Shown here piece after piece: positions 42,385 through 53,672 of a stretch of 64,000 nt of DNA. Made by a program: the position numbers and the translations under genes. The stretch covers positions 3,221,146 through 3,285,145 of the forward strand of contig CM044965.1 of NCBI GenBank assembly GCA_024516035.1. Reading direction: 5' to 3'. Source of the DNA: Bactericera cockerelli. Taxonomy: Eukaryota > Arthropoda > Insecta > Hemiptera > Triozidae. Position 1 is the stretch's first letter, and each line of letters opens with the position of its first letter. The notes under the pieces were generated by a model that worked only from the letters and a program-made list of their open reading frames with translations, was not told the origin of the DNA and searched no databases.

Positions 42385-42463
<79 letters not shown>
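42097..42463. repeat. (GA)n microsatellite
   Basis: A near-pure GA run fills 42403-42461, and an irregular GA-rich run with AAAT and GATA interruptions lies before it. The Ser/Leu frame on the complement is not a gene. Confidence 0.95.
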
Positions 42464-42464
<1 letters not shown>

Positions 42465-42654
42465 CGGATGGTGCTAAGGAGCTGTGGAACTGCAAATGTT
42501 GCGAAGAAGCGTTTTGCAGCGTTTCATGCTCTGCTCTACCTTTAGATTCAAATGAGATAGGATCCTACTGACTAAACCATTGCTTCGCATCGCATATGGC
42601 GGGGTTGAGATACGACTGCTAGGTCCCTTCTGCCATATACTAATTAACCGAACA

Positions 42655-43160
42655 TAATGAGAGAGCGAAGTGACCTCACTAAGTGAGGTTCTGTTTTAAC
42701 TTGCATACTGGACGATTTGGCTTTCGTTTGTCTGTCTGTGTATGTATCTGTCTGTTCCGCGATAACTCTCGATCGGATTCTTCAAAATTGTTGAAATTTA
42801 GGATACATATTTATTGGGGCCCTAGAATTTTACCTATAGTTTTAGGGCCGATTCGGGCCACTCGGGGCCAAATGGGGGCCATTTTGGTGAAAATTGAAAA
42901 CGATTTTGTTTTGTTGAATAAAGCATAGCTCTTGAAATTTTGTAGGGTCGTTAAGAAAATATATTTGAGTTTTGTTGTAAAATTTGGTGATCGTGAAAGC
43001 TAAAGGGGCCGCACTGTGATAAAAAATAAAAAAAAAGGCAAAAAAAGGGCCAATTGATAATTTTTATTTAAAACCCATCGAGTGGGGTATTAAATGAAAG
43101 GTCTCAATGTACTCATGCTTGATTGAACATTTATAATGCGATAGTTGAATCTGTGTGAGG
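42655..43160 (+). mobile_element. Probable degenerate repeat with GTCTGTCTGT head
   Basis: It carries GTTTGTCTGTCTGTGTATGT, CCGCGATAACTCTCGATCGG and GGGGCCAAATGGGGGCC. The style is common in arthropod interspersed repeats. A vaguely similar GTCTGTCTATCCGTTATTTT stretch is at 23290. The family is not identified. Confidence 0.4.
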
Positions 43161-43369
43161 TTTACAGTTCACAGAACCACTAGTATACAATACATGAGCA
43201 GGGACCTAGCTGCCGCATTTCGACCCGGCCCTTAGTAGACACGTCCCCTTCAAAATTCAACGCAAAATTGTTTCGAAACAAATTATTTTTCTCAGTGGGA
43301 AAGCAGGCTTACCTGCTTTACTGACTTCGCAACACTTTGTAACATTTCCCTTGTTAAATTTATAGATTT

Positions 43370-43937
43370 GACTCCACTCAAAAGGCTGCACAACGTTGAG
43401 CAACAAAATGTTGCACTCAGTGCGATCCCCGGCTAATGATTCCTATGGATTCAATCAACAGAGCAGTCTCATTGAATTATACAGCGCGCTCTAACAGCAG
43501 TTTGTACGCAACTTCTCAAACTGATAAACTGATCCCAGTCTCAACAACATTTTTTCTTCTCACCGACGTTCTTTTACACAAGTTTCTTAAAAAATCCGCT
43601 AGAGTTCAGCGTACGTACCAAATTTCTCAACTTTGGAACAAGTGCATCGATTTTTCATCAGCTGACTGATTGCCAAAAAAACTATTTTCATCAAAACAAA
43701 AACAAGAAATTTCGCACGATTTGAAAAAACGGATCAGGAAGTGAATTTTCCCAATTTCCGCTTTATTATCGCGAATTTTCACCTTTAGATTATGTAGACA
43801 GCTAATTATTTATTTACGCGCTTATCTAGTTCTTTATTTTCTTTAGTTCAACGCCCTTCTAGTGTTTTTAAGTTCATATTTTTAGTTCTCAAGTCAAGTG
43901 TGTTTGCAGTGTTTGTGTGAAGTGTTTTTCTAGGATT
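43370..43937 (+). promoter_or_regulatory. Likely promoter and 5' UTR of the gene at 43938
   Basis: Unlike the surroundings, this stretch has no repeat family. It includes an initiator-like TGCACTCAGTGCGATCC at 43411 and a 5'-UTR-like GTGTTTGCAGTGTTTGTGTG just before the ATG. The transcription start is not determined by sequence alone. Confidence 0.35.
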
Positions 43938-44064
43938 ATGGCTTTCAATAAGGATTTTTCCACGTACTTCCTCACTCAACCTGAGGAGGAGGATTTCCAG
44001 GTGTCTTATTCAGGAAACGAGGATGGATTCACCTGTTCCCACTGTAACACGAGCTATGAGAAAG
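43938..44064 (+). CDS. First coding exon of a probable C2H2 zinc-finger-like protein
   Basis: The ATG at 43938 is in the context GGATTATGG. The open frame runs 42 codons to a donor GAAAG|GTAGGT. It encodes MAFNKDFSTYFLTQPEEEDF, QVSYSGNEDGFTCSHCNTSY and EK plus a split codon. F-x-C-x-x-C-x-x-x-Y is the first half of a C2H2 finger, cut by the intron before the His pair. No following exon was recognised in the 20 kb downstream, which is mostly repeats, so the intron is long or the exon is not real. Codon composition is clearly more coding-like than its flanks. Confidence 0.5.
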
Positions 44065-44290
44065 GTAGGTGACTTATTGATTATTTATCTATGTTGATAG
44101 GTACTCAGAGGGGATAACTTAAATGTCAAGTACAGTCTATTGTTTCTGGCCTGCGAGGAAAAACTGAAGCTGGAAATGCTTGTTCTTTATTTAACAAAAC
44201 TCAAATCTTACAAATAAAATATCTCTTCCATTGCCTCAGTGGAAGGTAAAGAGCCTAATACACTCTGTTCAACCAAACCTGGATTAACTA

Positions 44291-44455
44291 TAGCCCGTTA
44301 TAGAAACACTCTCAAATCTCATAATCTTTAAATCTCCCTATCAACTGTCCCACAGCAGATTCTGATTGGTTCATTTGAATGCAATAACCAATTATTGTGT
44401 GATGGTTGAAACAGAGATTTGAGAGTGGAGAGTGTTTCTGGAATGGGCTACAGGT
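44291..44455. mobile_element. Foldback MITE with TAGCCC-like ends
   Basis: TAGCCCGTTATAGAAACACT with CTCAAATCTC on the left pairs with GAGATTTGAGAGTGGAGAGT and GTTTCTGGAATGGGCTA on the right. The loop contains CAGATTCTGATTGGTTC. Non-coding. Confidence 0.8.
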
Positions 44456-44644
44456 CTTGTGTAAAATATGATTTAATGCTGGAGCAAAGGTACTTTACAG
44501 TCTTACCTTGGCATTAAAAACAGGGTGTATTTATTGAATTCTATGCTGGCCACTTGCTCAAAGCAGGTCTGGACTTTTCACTAATCTTGTTACTCTGAAG
44601 TGTTGTGATTGGTGCAAATTATGTGCCGTCTACTTTGAACAAGT

Positions 44645-44965
44645 AGTTAAAATTAGTGTATGGCTAAATGCATTAGCCTAGTTGTCAGATACTGGCTTTT
44701 CCAAGGGGAAAGTCCCAGCATTGATCACCAGAGTCAAGGAAAATTGTTTTCAAATTTGGTTAAAGTTATTTGTATGGCATACCTTCTCGTGTCTAGTGTG
44801 CTTGTGTTGACCCAACATCTAAATGGGTCACTTCTCGTATTGTGTCACTTCTCATCTTGTGTTACTTTTTGTCTTGTGTCACTTCACGCCTATCAAAGGG
44901 GAGGCATAGACCAAACATGTCTACAGTAGCTGCAGGTTTATGACCCATCTTAAAAAAAAAAAAAA
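44645..44965 (+). mobile_element. tSINE-G, diverged copy
   Basis: TTGTTTTCAAATTTGGTTAA, GCTTGTGTTGACCCAACATC and repeated TGTGTCACTTCTC segments match the family body. The head is eroded. It ends in poly-A. Confidence 0.65.
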
Positions 44966-45039
44966 AAACAAAACAAAAATAGTATAGATAGGTATTTGTC
45001 TTAAATCAACCCATTTTTTATTTTTTAAAAACTATAATT

Positions 45040-46030
45040 CATGTTTTCTTAAATAAAAAAAACTCCCAGGGACAGTCCTTCCGGAAGGGAACCAAGGATG
45101 CAAGAAGCATTTTACAAGAATAAACGCAAGAACCAACCTATTAATTTACACCCCATAACTCATTATTTGCCTTACACAACCTTTCTGCATCCACTAAGTG
45201 GCAGAGAATGCCTAAGGCATTACCTTCGCCCAGGATTACAAGACAATTGTAAATTTAAATGTAAATATTTTTTATCTATACCTATTTTATTTTGTAAATA
45301 TTGTTAATTTTTTTTTTATCTCTGTTAATAATTTATTGTTGATTGTTTTGTATATAAAAAAAGAAAGTGTAAATAAATAAATACATGAAATATTTTTTTA
45401 AATTTCATTTTAAATCCTCATCTATGGTAGAAAGGTGATGGTCACATCCTAATTATAAAACAACAATAGGCAACCTTGACAATAATACAATTTTATTAAT
45501 TGCTGACCAGTGAAGGTCAATAGAAGTAGAAGAAGATAAGAAAAAACAAAAAGTTAGGTTGGTACCTACCTAATAAGAAACTTGTCTTGAACACAGAATC
45601 AAAAATCACAGTCAATAATTTAAAAAATACAATTATTGTTAAATTTTAATCTAACATTGAGTTCTTTGTTCAACTCTAGGATTGATAAATTTAATTATAC
45701 GTTTGTTTGCTGAAAGACAATTTACCCCATAGCTATTTATTTTGATTCTCATTTTTTTCTTCATGTACTGACCTCTACCTATCTCTGTATTAAAATTTGG
45801 GTCTTTTACATCTACAATGAAATACTTGACTATTATTTCTTAGTCTTACTTAAAATATTTTATTGTTTTCATTAATTACCTACTTATTTGTTATCTGATG
45901 TAAACGTACTAACGTACTATGTTGTTTGTGGTATTCAAACATAAATTCAAGGAGACAAAGTATTACTTTTTTTTTAGCTCTTAGGTACTAAAATAATGAA
46001 AGAGGTACCTATGTTTGTAGCAAACTTACA
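45040..46030. other. AT-rich non-coding DNA
   Basis: Only a scrap of tSINE-H body is recognisable (ATGCCTAAGGCATTACCTTC at 45209). I see no exon that would complete the zinc finger at 43938. Confidence 0.45.
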
Positions 46031-46059
46031 GGGTCAACTTGAGATTTAAATCTGAAATT

Positions 46060-46235
46060 TTGTAGTTGGGTGGAAGAGATTGCCGCAGGCTATAACCCTG
46101 TCCTTTAGGTAGGACATTACCTATATTTCTTTTTTCTTCTTGTTTCTTTGTTCAATCTATTTATTTTATTTTTTAGTTCATCTTATACTGTCAATATATT
46201 TATGTACTTTGTATAGACCTAATAAAGAGTAATAT
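46060..46235 (+). mobile_element. TAA-tail retroposon (family I), plus orientation
   Basis: TTGGGTGGAAGAGATTGCCG, CTATAACCCTGTCCTTTAGG, GTACTTTGTATAGACC and TAATAAAGAGTAATATAATA are the family in its own 5'-3' direction. The end shows the AATAAAG plus TAA tail. Confidence 0.8.
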
Positions 46236-46954
46236 AATAATAATGTGGCAAAAGAATACATTATCAGTAAACACTGCTCAAGTGCTCAAGGTCTGAAGCT
46301 GAGTAAGTGCCCTAATCATTACAATCATTACCAAATGAATGATTATGATTGAATATCATCATTATCAGATAATTATGATGATAAACTATCATACATTAAA
46401 TTATTACTATTATAATTAAATGGGGCTTTCTATTCTTGATCTAAGGTACCTCGGGTATATAAATAAAGCAAGTAGATATGGTAGAATAAATTATCTATTA
46501 TTAAACTGTACTTATCAAACTGTTAATAAACTGTTCTTGTCTCTAATGAAATGATAGACATATTTTAAATATCCATTATAGGTATTTATTAAACTAAAAA
46601 AAGAAACTTTTAGTCACTAATATTAGATATTCTTCGGAAGTATTATTTATTGAAGTCATTATCACTAAATCACTGATCATAAACCTTTGGTTGTGAACTA
46701 TTACCAGAACCTATGTTTATAGCTTGCTTGGAAGGTCATGCAATAGAATAGAAAGTCCTGTCATCTGAATGAATGGTGAGTCCAACCTTACCCCACCTTC
46801 CTGTCAACTGAATGACTGACCAGAATGACCTTACCCACCTCAGGGGCTCAAAGGTCAGCACACTTGTTTCTCAGGTCACACCTCCGGCTATCAGTTAGAA
46901 TTGTTTTTTTTTTTAGCTGCTGTTCCTATTTAAATTTAATAGACCTTTCAAGAA
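46236..46954. other. Non-coding DNA
   Basis: AT-rich, with no recognised exon or repeat boundary. A run of T lies at 46906. Confidence 0.4.
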
Positions 46955-47699
46955 TATTATTATTATTAAATGCTTTATTAGATAAAAAGACATATACAGG
47001 GTGGACCAAAAAAACGTTTACACCCGTTAATGATAGATTAGTGACGACATTTCTAGGACGGATCTGCAATCCGTTTTTTCGGATTCGCCTTTATAACTGC
47101 ACAAAGTGATTTTTTGCAACTTTCTGAAAAAGTCCGACTTTGGCTTATTCTTCAGGTCAGAACTTTTTTCCTGTTTAAGATGAGTTGATTCTGAACATTT
47201 CTGCAGAAAGCCAACAAAATTTTGATGTTTCTAGCTACACTACTTTGTTTTTTACGGTTTGGTTTGGCATCTTTTTTGACACCTGAATAGAAAAAAAATT
47301 CTCATGTAAATTTTTTACACTTTGAAACACTCAAGATTTGCCCGAGCAAATTTTGGCACAGACATGGGCAAGTTTGATAAAAGTTGGCGGCCAACCCAAG
47401 GATGCTAAAAAATAATTTTACGATTTTTTATTACGTGATCTTCTGGGTAAACAAACCAGGTAAGTCTCAAAAAATGATGTTCAAAATCTTAAAAGTGTTG
47501 ACCGTGTAGGGTTGTCTTGTACTCAAAGAGTAATTAGCTATTTATGTCTGATAATTATTTTCCTTGGAATTAATTAAAGGCCAGTCAAATGAATGATTGT
47601 TTGTTTCTCGATGATAGTTTTCAAGCATATTTTTCTGCATTCTATGAAATTTTATGTTTAAACTTCTTGAGTTTTTTTAGTACAAGTTACAGTTACATT

Positions 47700-47935
47700 A
47701 TTATAATTCGGATCCTGAAATGGCAGATACGCATTTAGCATATGGAGTTGCCAACAGGAACATTTGGGATCACGTGAAAAACATAGTTTACGAGATCTGG
47801 TAGCAAGAATCCTGTTGGCATTCGATGACCTGACAGAAAAACCTGGAATCTTCCGCAACATACGACGGAACATGATGAAGAGGTTCAACCTTTGCATCCA
47901 GGAAGGTGGACGCCACTTCCAACAGGGAATTGAGA
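47700..47935 (+). pseudogene. Transposase C-terminal remnant
   Basis: One frame gives LVARILLAFDDLTEKPGIF then NMMKRFNLCIQEGGRHFQQ, the I/M-x-R-x-x-x-C-I-x-x-x-G-G-x-H-F ending seen in many Tc1/mariner-type transposases. Just upstream, WDHVKNIVYE is in another frame, equivalent to the W-G-x-x-K-x-x-V-Y block, so at least one frameshift separates them. Confidence 0.75.
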
Positions 47936-47937
<2 letters not shown>

Positions 47938-47988
<51 letters not shown>

Positions 47989-47999
47989 CAGAGAGCGAA

Positions 48000-48028
<29 letters not shown>
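47938..48028. repeat. (GA)n microsatellite inside the transposon
   Basis: A GAGAGA run of about 85 bp with one GGCAGAGAGCGAAA interruption directly follows the transposase remnant. Confidence 0.95.
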
Positions 48029-48030
<2 letters not shown>

Positions 48031-49654
48031 CAAAAAGGTAGAGGGACAGTTCTGAGTTAGAACTAAGGTACTAAAGTCACCATTGGTTTCAAAAATTTGT
48101 GTGAGGAGAATCCATAGTGTGTACTATGGCTAAATAAAAAATGGCAACAGTCTTTTTTATTTTGTAGTCATGAATTTTTTTTGCTGGCTCTGGCGTTCGG
48201 ACCGGGTGGACTAGCTTACCACTGAGCTAATCGTACGCGTCTAATCGTTTCTCATTGAACATACATTACTAACACAAAATGTTTTTTTTAAATACCTTTT
48301 TGTTTATATCAAAATAGTATAAAACATAATAAAGACTGCAAAAGTTTATTAATTTTACAAAATATTATCTTGTTTTTTTCAAGACTTCTAAAGAGTTGGC
48401 AATCGGTAAATATTTGTTATTTAATTAGTATTGTTTATGATAGAAGAACCTACCTACATATTTACCTGGATTTATTTCATAAACTCTATTTTCGTTTGGA
48501 AAATTCGCCGGTTTTTTTTTTTTTTTTTTTTCTCTCGTAGGGAAGCATAAGAAAAACCATCCTTACATTATCAAGGCAGTCTCTCAGGGGCTTACATGAA
48601 TAATAATTATGTGTATTGTGATACCAATAGTATCTGATATAACTCAATTTACAGATGGTATTACCCCCCAAAAAAACCATAAGTTGTTGGTGTTACAACA
48701 GGTCAGATGAATAAAATATTCCATCAGATTTTTTTGATAATTAAAACAATATTGACCGTCGAGCATTGAACCTCAGTCATGCGACTAACACTCTTAGCAC
48801 TACCACATCTAGCTAACACCATTGACAATCTGAGACGCACGAAATTTATCATTTGAATTTTCCTAAACAGGCTGATGAAGGCATGTGAGACCGCGGTATT
48901 CAAAAAAAGCAATGTAAACAATTTTTGTAAACAATACAAGACGCCCTTACACAGTCTACAGCTAGAAAACTCTTAGGATTTTTGAAGAGTTTTTGGCAAA
49001 CATCTAATAATTTTTCCCACAAGATCACGTGATAAAAAATCGTAAAATTATTTTTTAGCATCCTCGGGACGGCCACCAACTTTTATCAAACTTGCCCATG
49101 TCTGTGCCAAAATTTGTTCGGACAAATGTCGAGTGTTTTATTTAGTAAAAAAGTTTTTTTTTGGTGTTTTTTTCTGTTCAGGTGTAAAAAAATATGACAA
49201 ACCAAATCGTAAAAAACAAAGTAGTGTAGCTAGAAAAATTGAAATTTTGTTGGCTTTCTGCAGAATTGATCAGAATCAACTCATCTTAAACAGGAAAAAA
49301 GTAGTGACCTGAAGAATAAGCCAAAGTCGGACTTTTTCGGAAAGTTGCAAAAAATCACTTTGTGCAGTTACGAAGGCGAATCCGAAAAAACGGATTGCAG
49401 ATCCAGCCTGGAAATGTCGTCAGGAATCTACCATTAACGGGTGTAAACGTTTTTTTGGTCCACCCTGTATATGTACAGTACAAATAATTATTATATAAAA
49501 AAAATAGAAAAATGGAAACAATATAAACAATAAAATGGAAAGAAATAGATAAATACATAATATGTCCTAACTAAAGGGCGGGGTTATTGCCTATCCAAGA
49601 ATAAAAACTCCGGCATATTATCAATATTATCATAATTAATTTAATATAAAAAAG

Positions 49655-49740
49655 CTTGATTAGCTCAGTGGTAAGGAACTTCCATGCGGAAGGTCCCGGG
49701 TTCAAATCCTCTCCTCTCGCTCGAAACGCACAAATCAGCT
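49655..49740 (+). mobile_element. tRNA-like head, tSINE-G relative
   Basis: TTGATTAGCTCAGTGGTAAG, TTCCATGCGGAAGGTCCCGG and GTTCAAATCC show A and B boxes. No recognisable body follows, so it is a solo head. Confidence 0.65.
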
Positions 49741-50390
49741 AGGTGTACTCAAAAGGGGTATTTTTCTTTTGGATAAATTTTTTTTCCAGGTTCGATATTT
49801 CCAAATATTTCCATTTCATTCCAAGGTCAACTTCACCACATTCGCGAAAGAAAAATGGGTTTCAGTACTTTTAAAGATAAACAATGGACTTCTTCTTTTA
49901 CTCTGTCTTATCCCGCTTAAGCAGGGTCGACGTTGTTCAACCTCAAGGTTAAGGTTGATGGACTTAACCTATAAAAGAACTGGAAGCAAGAATTTTCTAC
50001 TTCCATTTTGGTTAACCAAACTAGAAGAAGGAAGAGGAAAAATTTCCTCTTCCAAAAGAAAAATGACTTGCTTCCAGTTTGGTTCATTTTATTGCAGTTG
50101 CATCCACTTTGGTTAGAAAGAAAACTACGGCTAAATTAAGCTCACCCAGCATGAGTGGGGCACTTGATCTGGGAATAGCGAGTTAGAATTTAAATGTTCA
50201 CCCATTAAAGTCTTAGCCTCGCTGGACGTTGCTTCATTTCTGTGACTGAACGAGAACTTATGTAATCAATGTGCCATTGACCCCGACGTTGGCTTTATCA
50301 CGATTGTGATTAACACAAATATGATAAGTTTAATTTGACTTTTATTAAGATACTAAGACATACTTACAGTAAAAAATTAAAAATGACCGT
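49741..50390. other. Non-coding DNA with old 5S-SINE-B pieces
   Basis: A worn minus-strand 5S-SINE-B (50125-50270: AGCTCACCCAGCATGAG, CTGGACGTTGCTTCATTTC, TGACTGAACGAGAACTTATG) is followed by a tSINE-A tail scrap (GATTGTGATTAACACAAATA). No exon. Confidence 0.55.
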
Positions 50391-50690
50391 AGTCACTGTG
50401 GCACAGTGAGTTAGCGCGCTAGGCATTGCACGCATGGTGACCTGGGTTCAATCCCCTGCGAAGCACGAATTTTTCTGCTCTGTACTTGGATGTTCGGGGT
50501 CCACTCATACCTCGTGAAGAAAAATGAGTTGTTACTTGTATGAGTAACGACCAGTGGCGACATTACCAGAGTAAAAAGAAATTGATGTAATAGAATTCGA
50601 AAAGTGAAGGAGGCTCTTAGTAATGTTACCCACAAAAAATTGTGAAGAGGATTTGTGCTTCACCACAAATAAAATCATACATACATACAA
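50391..50690 (+). mobile_element. tSINE-D, full length
   Basis: GTCACTGTGGCACAGTGAGT, GCATTGCACGCATGGTGACC, TGGGTTCAATCCC, the TACTTGGATGTTCGGGGTCC body and the GTGCTTCACCACAAATAAAA end followed by ATAC repeats. Confidence 0.85.
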
Positions 50691-50940
50691 TTAAAAATGA
50701 CATGTCCAAATAACTCACCATGCCATTCATTTCTGCCTTCTCAATTACCAACTCTAACATTGACAACCAGTGCTTGTCATACTAATATTTAATTGACTCT
50801 TTTTGATTTAATGAGAAGTTTGTTACAGGACTGACCAACTGACCATTACCATGTTGAGAACCTGTTTGCATTGGTGTTATGTCATTGGGTATTAAGTTGA
50901 GGGAGGTTGAACGTACCAGGATAAAGTTATCACAGAAACC

Positions 50941-51077
50941 ACCGACCTCAGTAGCTTCATCGATAAGGCGGCGGACTTGTAACCTGGTGATCGGTGGTTC
51001 AAGTCATGGTTTCAGCGTGGTTTATTAAAGCGAGTTTAAGTAGTTGTGATATCACGAAAGTGATTAACACAAATATA
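50941..51077 (+). mobile_element. tSINE-A with target duplication split by a foldback element
   Basis: A near-consensus copy from ACCGACCTCAGTAGC to GATTAACACAAATATA. Its target duplication AGTTATCACAGAAACC is at 50925-50940, while the partner ACTTATCACAGAAACC is at 52734-52749, beyond the 1.65-kb foldback element that later entered its tail. Confidence 0.85.
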
Positions 51078-51079
51078 TA

Positions 51080-52729
51080 CAGTATGTCTCAGAAGTCCTG
51101 GCAATGGCCTCATAACTTTTGAATGGGTACGAATTTTTGGATTCTGTTTGTTTCTAAGGATAGGAAGTGCCCTATGGCCAATTCACTGGTGATGTCAAAA
51201 TTAAGGTTCGAACCCCGGAAGGGGCACTTTTTTGATAAAAATGGCCATTTCTTGAGAAATTTAAATGAGAAGGTATTTTTTTAATTTCATATTATTAATT
51301 AACAGGTAAAAATACTGTATTGCTCAAAAAATAAATTTTCTATCACTATCAGTGGCGGAGCTATGCTGGTTTCAAACTTAAAAATCAATACAGTCCTCAA
51401 TGATTTAAAATGACGAAAAAAGTGTCTTGGAAGTACTGAAATGGATAAAACTCCGATATATATCCTCCATCAGTGCCGGAGAGCAAAGTGTTTAAGGTCA
51501 ATAATACTTGTAAGATCACATTTTACCTATTATTTACCTAGGCTTCAATTATCCACCATACAAACACACAACCTTCACAAAATCGCAACTGTAGTGGGTA
51601 TCACAGCATTACAAGTCTAGTATAAGTAAGTATCGCTCATTCTTTCGAATTTCATTTAACTTGTAATGCCACCACTGCTTGCTATTCTCAATTAAAGTAT
51701 TTACTCATTTGTCTTGATGAGGTTGAGTGAGCCGCCAACACATCCAACCACATAGTCGAGTTATAATATTTCCCACCGAGAATCGAACCCGGGGATTCCG
51801 CAGTCTCATTACTGAATCTAGAAAGGGACACATTGGAGAAGAAACTCATTGCAATGCCATGAGGATCGAAGAGAGGGAACTTTTAAATCAAATAAATATT
51901 TAAGTAGGTACCTACCTAGGTTCAGGAGTGAACTAATTTTGAACCTGCATATGGTACTGAATCAGGTTGACTCAAATCCATGATACATAGGTTACTAGGA
52001 AATAAACAGGTAGGTAACTAATATGAATGTGGATAATTAGATATCTAGTTAATAGATAAATAAATCTGTTTCTCTTCACTTAACTAAGAGTTGAAGTTTG
52101 AAAACAATAATGTAGTAGGTAGGTATCTACACATTTTACTCAACTAATCAATATCTATTTGTTGTTGTCGTCATTCTAACAATTGTTCACAAACTAAAGT
52201 TGTTATCGAACCCTTTTTCACTTCAAGACAATGCAACTAATAAAAATTGATTATTGTCATGAAAATAGGTCATTGTTATCCAACCCTTCGGCACAGATGG
52301 AGGTGAAATATCGGAGTTTTTACCATTTCAGTACTTCCAAGACACTTTTTTCGTCAATTTAAATCATTGAGGACTGTATTAAGTCCCGCGGTACCAAAGC
52401 TACAGGGTGTCTCAAAAAACTAGATTTTTAAGTTTGAAACCACCATAGCTCCGCCACTGATAGTGATAGAAAATTTATTTTTTGAGCAATGCAGTATTTT
52501 TACCTGTTAATTAATAATATGAAATTAAAAAAATACCTTCTCATTTAAATTTCTCAAGAAATGGCCATTTTTATCAAAAAAGTGCCACTTCCGGGGTTCG
52601 AACCTTGATTTTGACATGACCAGTGAATCGGCCATAGGGCACTTCCTATCCTTAGAAACAAACAGAATTCAAAAATTCGTACCCATTCAAAAGTTATGAG
52701 GCTATTGCCAGGACTTCTGAGACATACTG
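51080..52729. mobile_element. 1.65-kb foldback transposon
   Basis: The ends CAGTATGTCTCAGAAGTCCT and its complement are flanked by TA. The arms 51080-51483 and 52288-52729 are close inverted copies. The right arm has about 45 bp more (TAAGTCCCGCGGTACCAAAG region). The middle holds a worn tSINE-D (about 51590-51840, minus) and AT-rich DNA, with no transposase. Confidence 0.85.
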
Positions 52730-53069
52730 TATAACTTATCACAGAAACCTACTTCATGCACCTTTTTCTGTTATTTCGAGTTAAGAAGAATATAAACAAA
52801 TTGTTAACTAGGGTCGATGGCAAGATTAATACACCATGACCTCAGAGTGAGTAAATAAATAAACCTTATGTGGAATAAGTTGGGTGCAATAGTATAAAAT
52901 AAATTATTACAACTGATTTAAAAAAAAAAGTTATTGTATTTTCTGGACTTAATAGCTAATTCAGTCAGTATATCAGTATAAACAGAAAAGTGAGAAGTTG
53001 TAATAGATGTACATGAATATCAGAACATACCTGGACAGCTGTTTCGAGCTTTGCCCATATTAGTTTTCA

Positions 53070-53220
53070 TATTATTATTTGTGTTAGTTACTTTCATGAT
53101 GTCAGATCTCACAATGACTCAAACTCACACTGCTAAATTTTTTACCGAACTTGGGACTCGAACCAACGGTCTCCAGGTTACGAGTCCGCCGCCTAATGGA
53201 TCAAGCTACTGAGGTCGGTA
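53070..53220 (-). mobile_element. tSINE-A copy
   Basis: On the plus strand it reads from the tail (TTTGTGTTAGTTACTTTCAT) to the head end GATCAAGCTACTGAGGTCGG, followed by (ATT)n. Confidence 0.8.
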
Positions 53221-53456
53221 TGATTATTATTATTATTATTATTACTATCCCCTTTCTAATGTTGCCATTTCCCGCGGTGCTTAAATTATTCAAAGTGCAC
53301 TTGATGCTGAGAACACGACTAGATTAAAGTCAGGCGAGGTATTTGTGTGTTAGCATACGAGCATATTCGTGGTGCATATTTAGCTGAATTAGCATGCTAT
53401 CTATAGCATAAATACAGGGTGTTTCTCAACTAGGTGTCAATCCGAAAAGGGGTTAT

Positions 53457-53672
53457 TTGTCCTGTCCCGGTAGCTCAGTGGTAAAGGCGGCAAACTGTGA
53501 ATCCACACGTGCCAGAGGTCGTGGGTTCGAAACCCAGCCGGGACATGACAAGTTATCCTCCCATTTGGGATTTTTACCACATAATAATATGTCTTGGGCC
53601 TACTGCTGGAATAATGGGACTTTAATAGTCCTTATCGGGCAGTATAAATAAGGCGATATTATTATTATTATT
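53457..53672 (+). mobile_element. tSINE-C, full length
   Basis: TGTCCCGGTAGCTCAGTGGT, GTCGTGGGTTCGAAACCCAG and CCGGGACA form a tRNA-like head with pairing acceptor arms. The body is ATGACAAGTTATCCTCCC, ATAATATGTCTTGGGCC, CTGCTGGAATAATGGGACTT and AAATAAGGCGATATTATT. This is the best reference copy of the family in the window. Confidence 0.9.

Larger units (their letters stand above)
46997..49467 (+). mobile_element. 2.47-kb transposon with about 450-530 bp inverted repeats
   Basis: The ends are CAGGGTGGACCAAAAAAACG and its complement, with TA on each side. Arms run at least 46997-47447 and 49017-49467, and with more divergence to about 47525 and 48935. The interior carries a degraded Tc1/mariner-superfamily transposase C-terminus (47764-47935) and a GA microsatellite. 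Long arms with a TA target suggest a Tc1/mariner-related, non-functional element. Confidence 0.85.
46955..49600 (-). mobile_element. TAA-tail retroposon (family I) split by a long-TIR transposon
   Basis: TTATTATTATTAAATGCTTT at 46955 continues after the inserted element with TATGTACAGTACAAATAATT and ends at GTCCTAACTAAAGGGCGGGG near 49583. The insertion is at a TA within ACATATGTAC. Confidence 0.8.

Noticed and set aside
40734..42495. Serine/leucine-rich proteins on the minus strand
   Set aside because: They are translations of (GA)n/(CT)n microsatellites.
53457..53530. Functional tRNA gene
   Set aside because: It has A and B boxes and a plausible fold, but the same head is followed by the same non-tRNA body in at least five copies. 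The same holds for 57467, 63138, 50391 and 14261.
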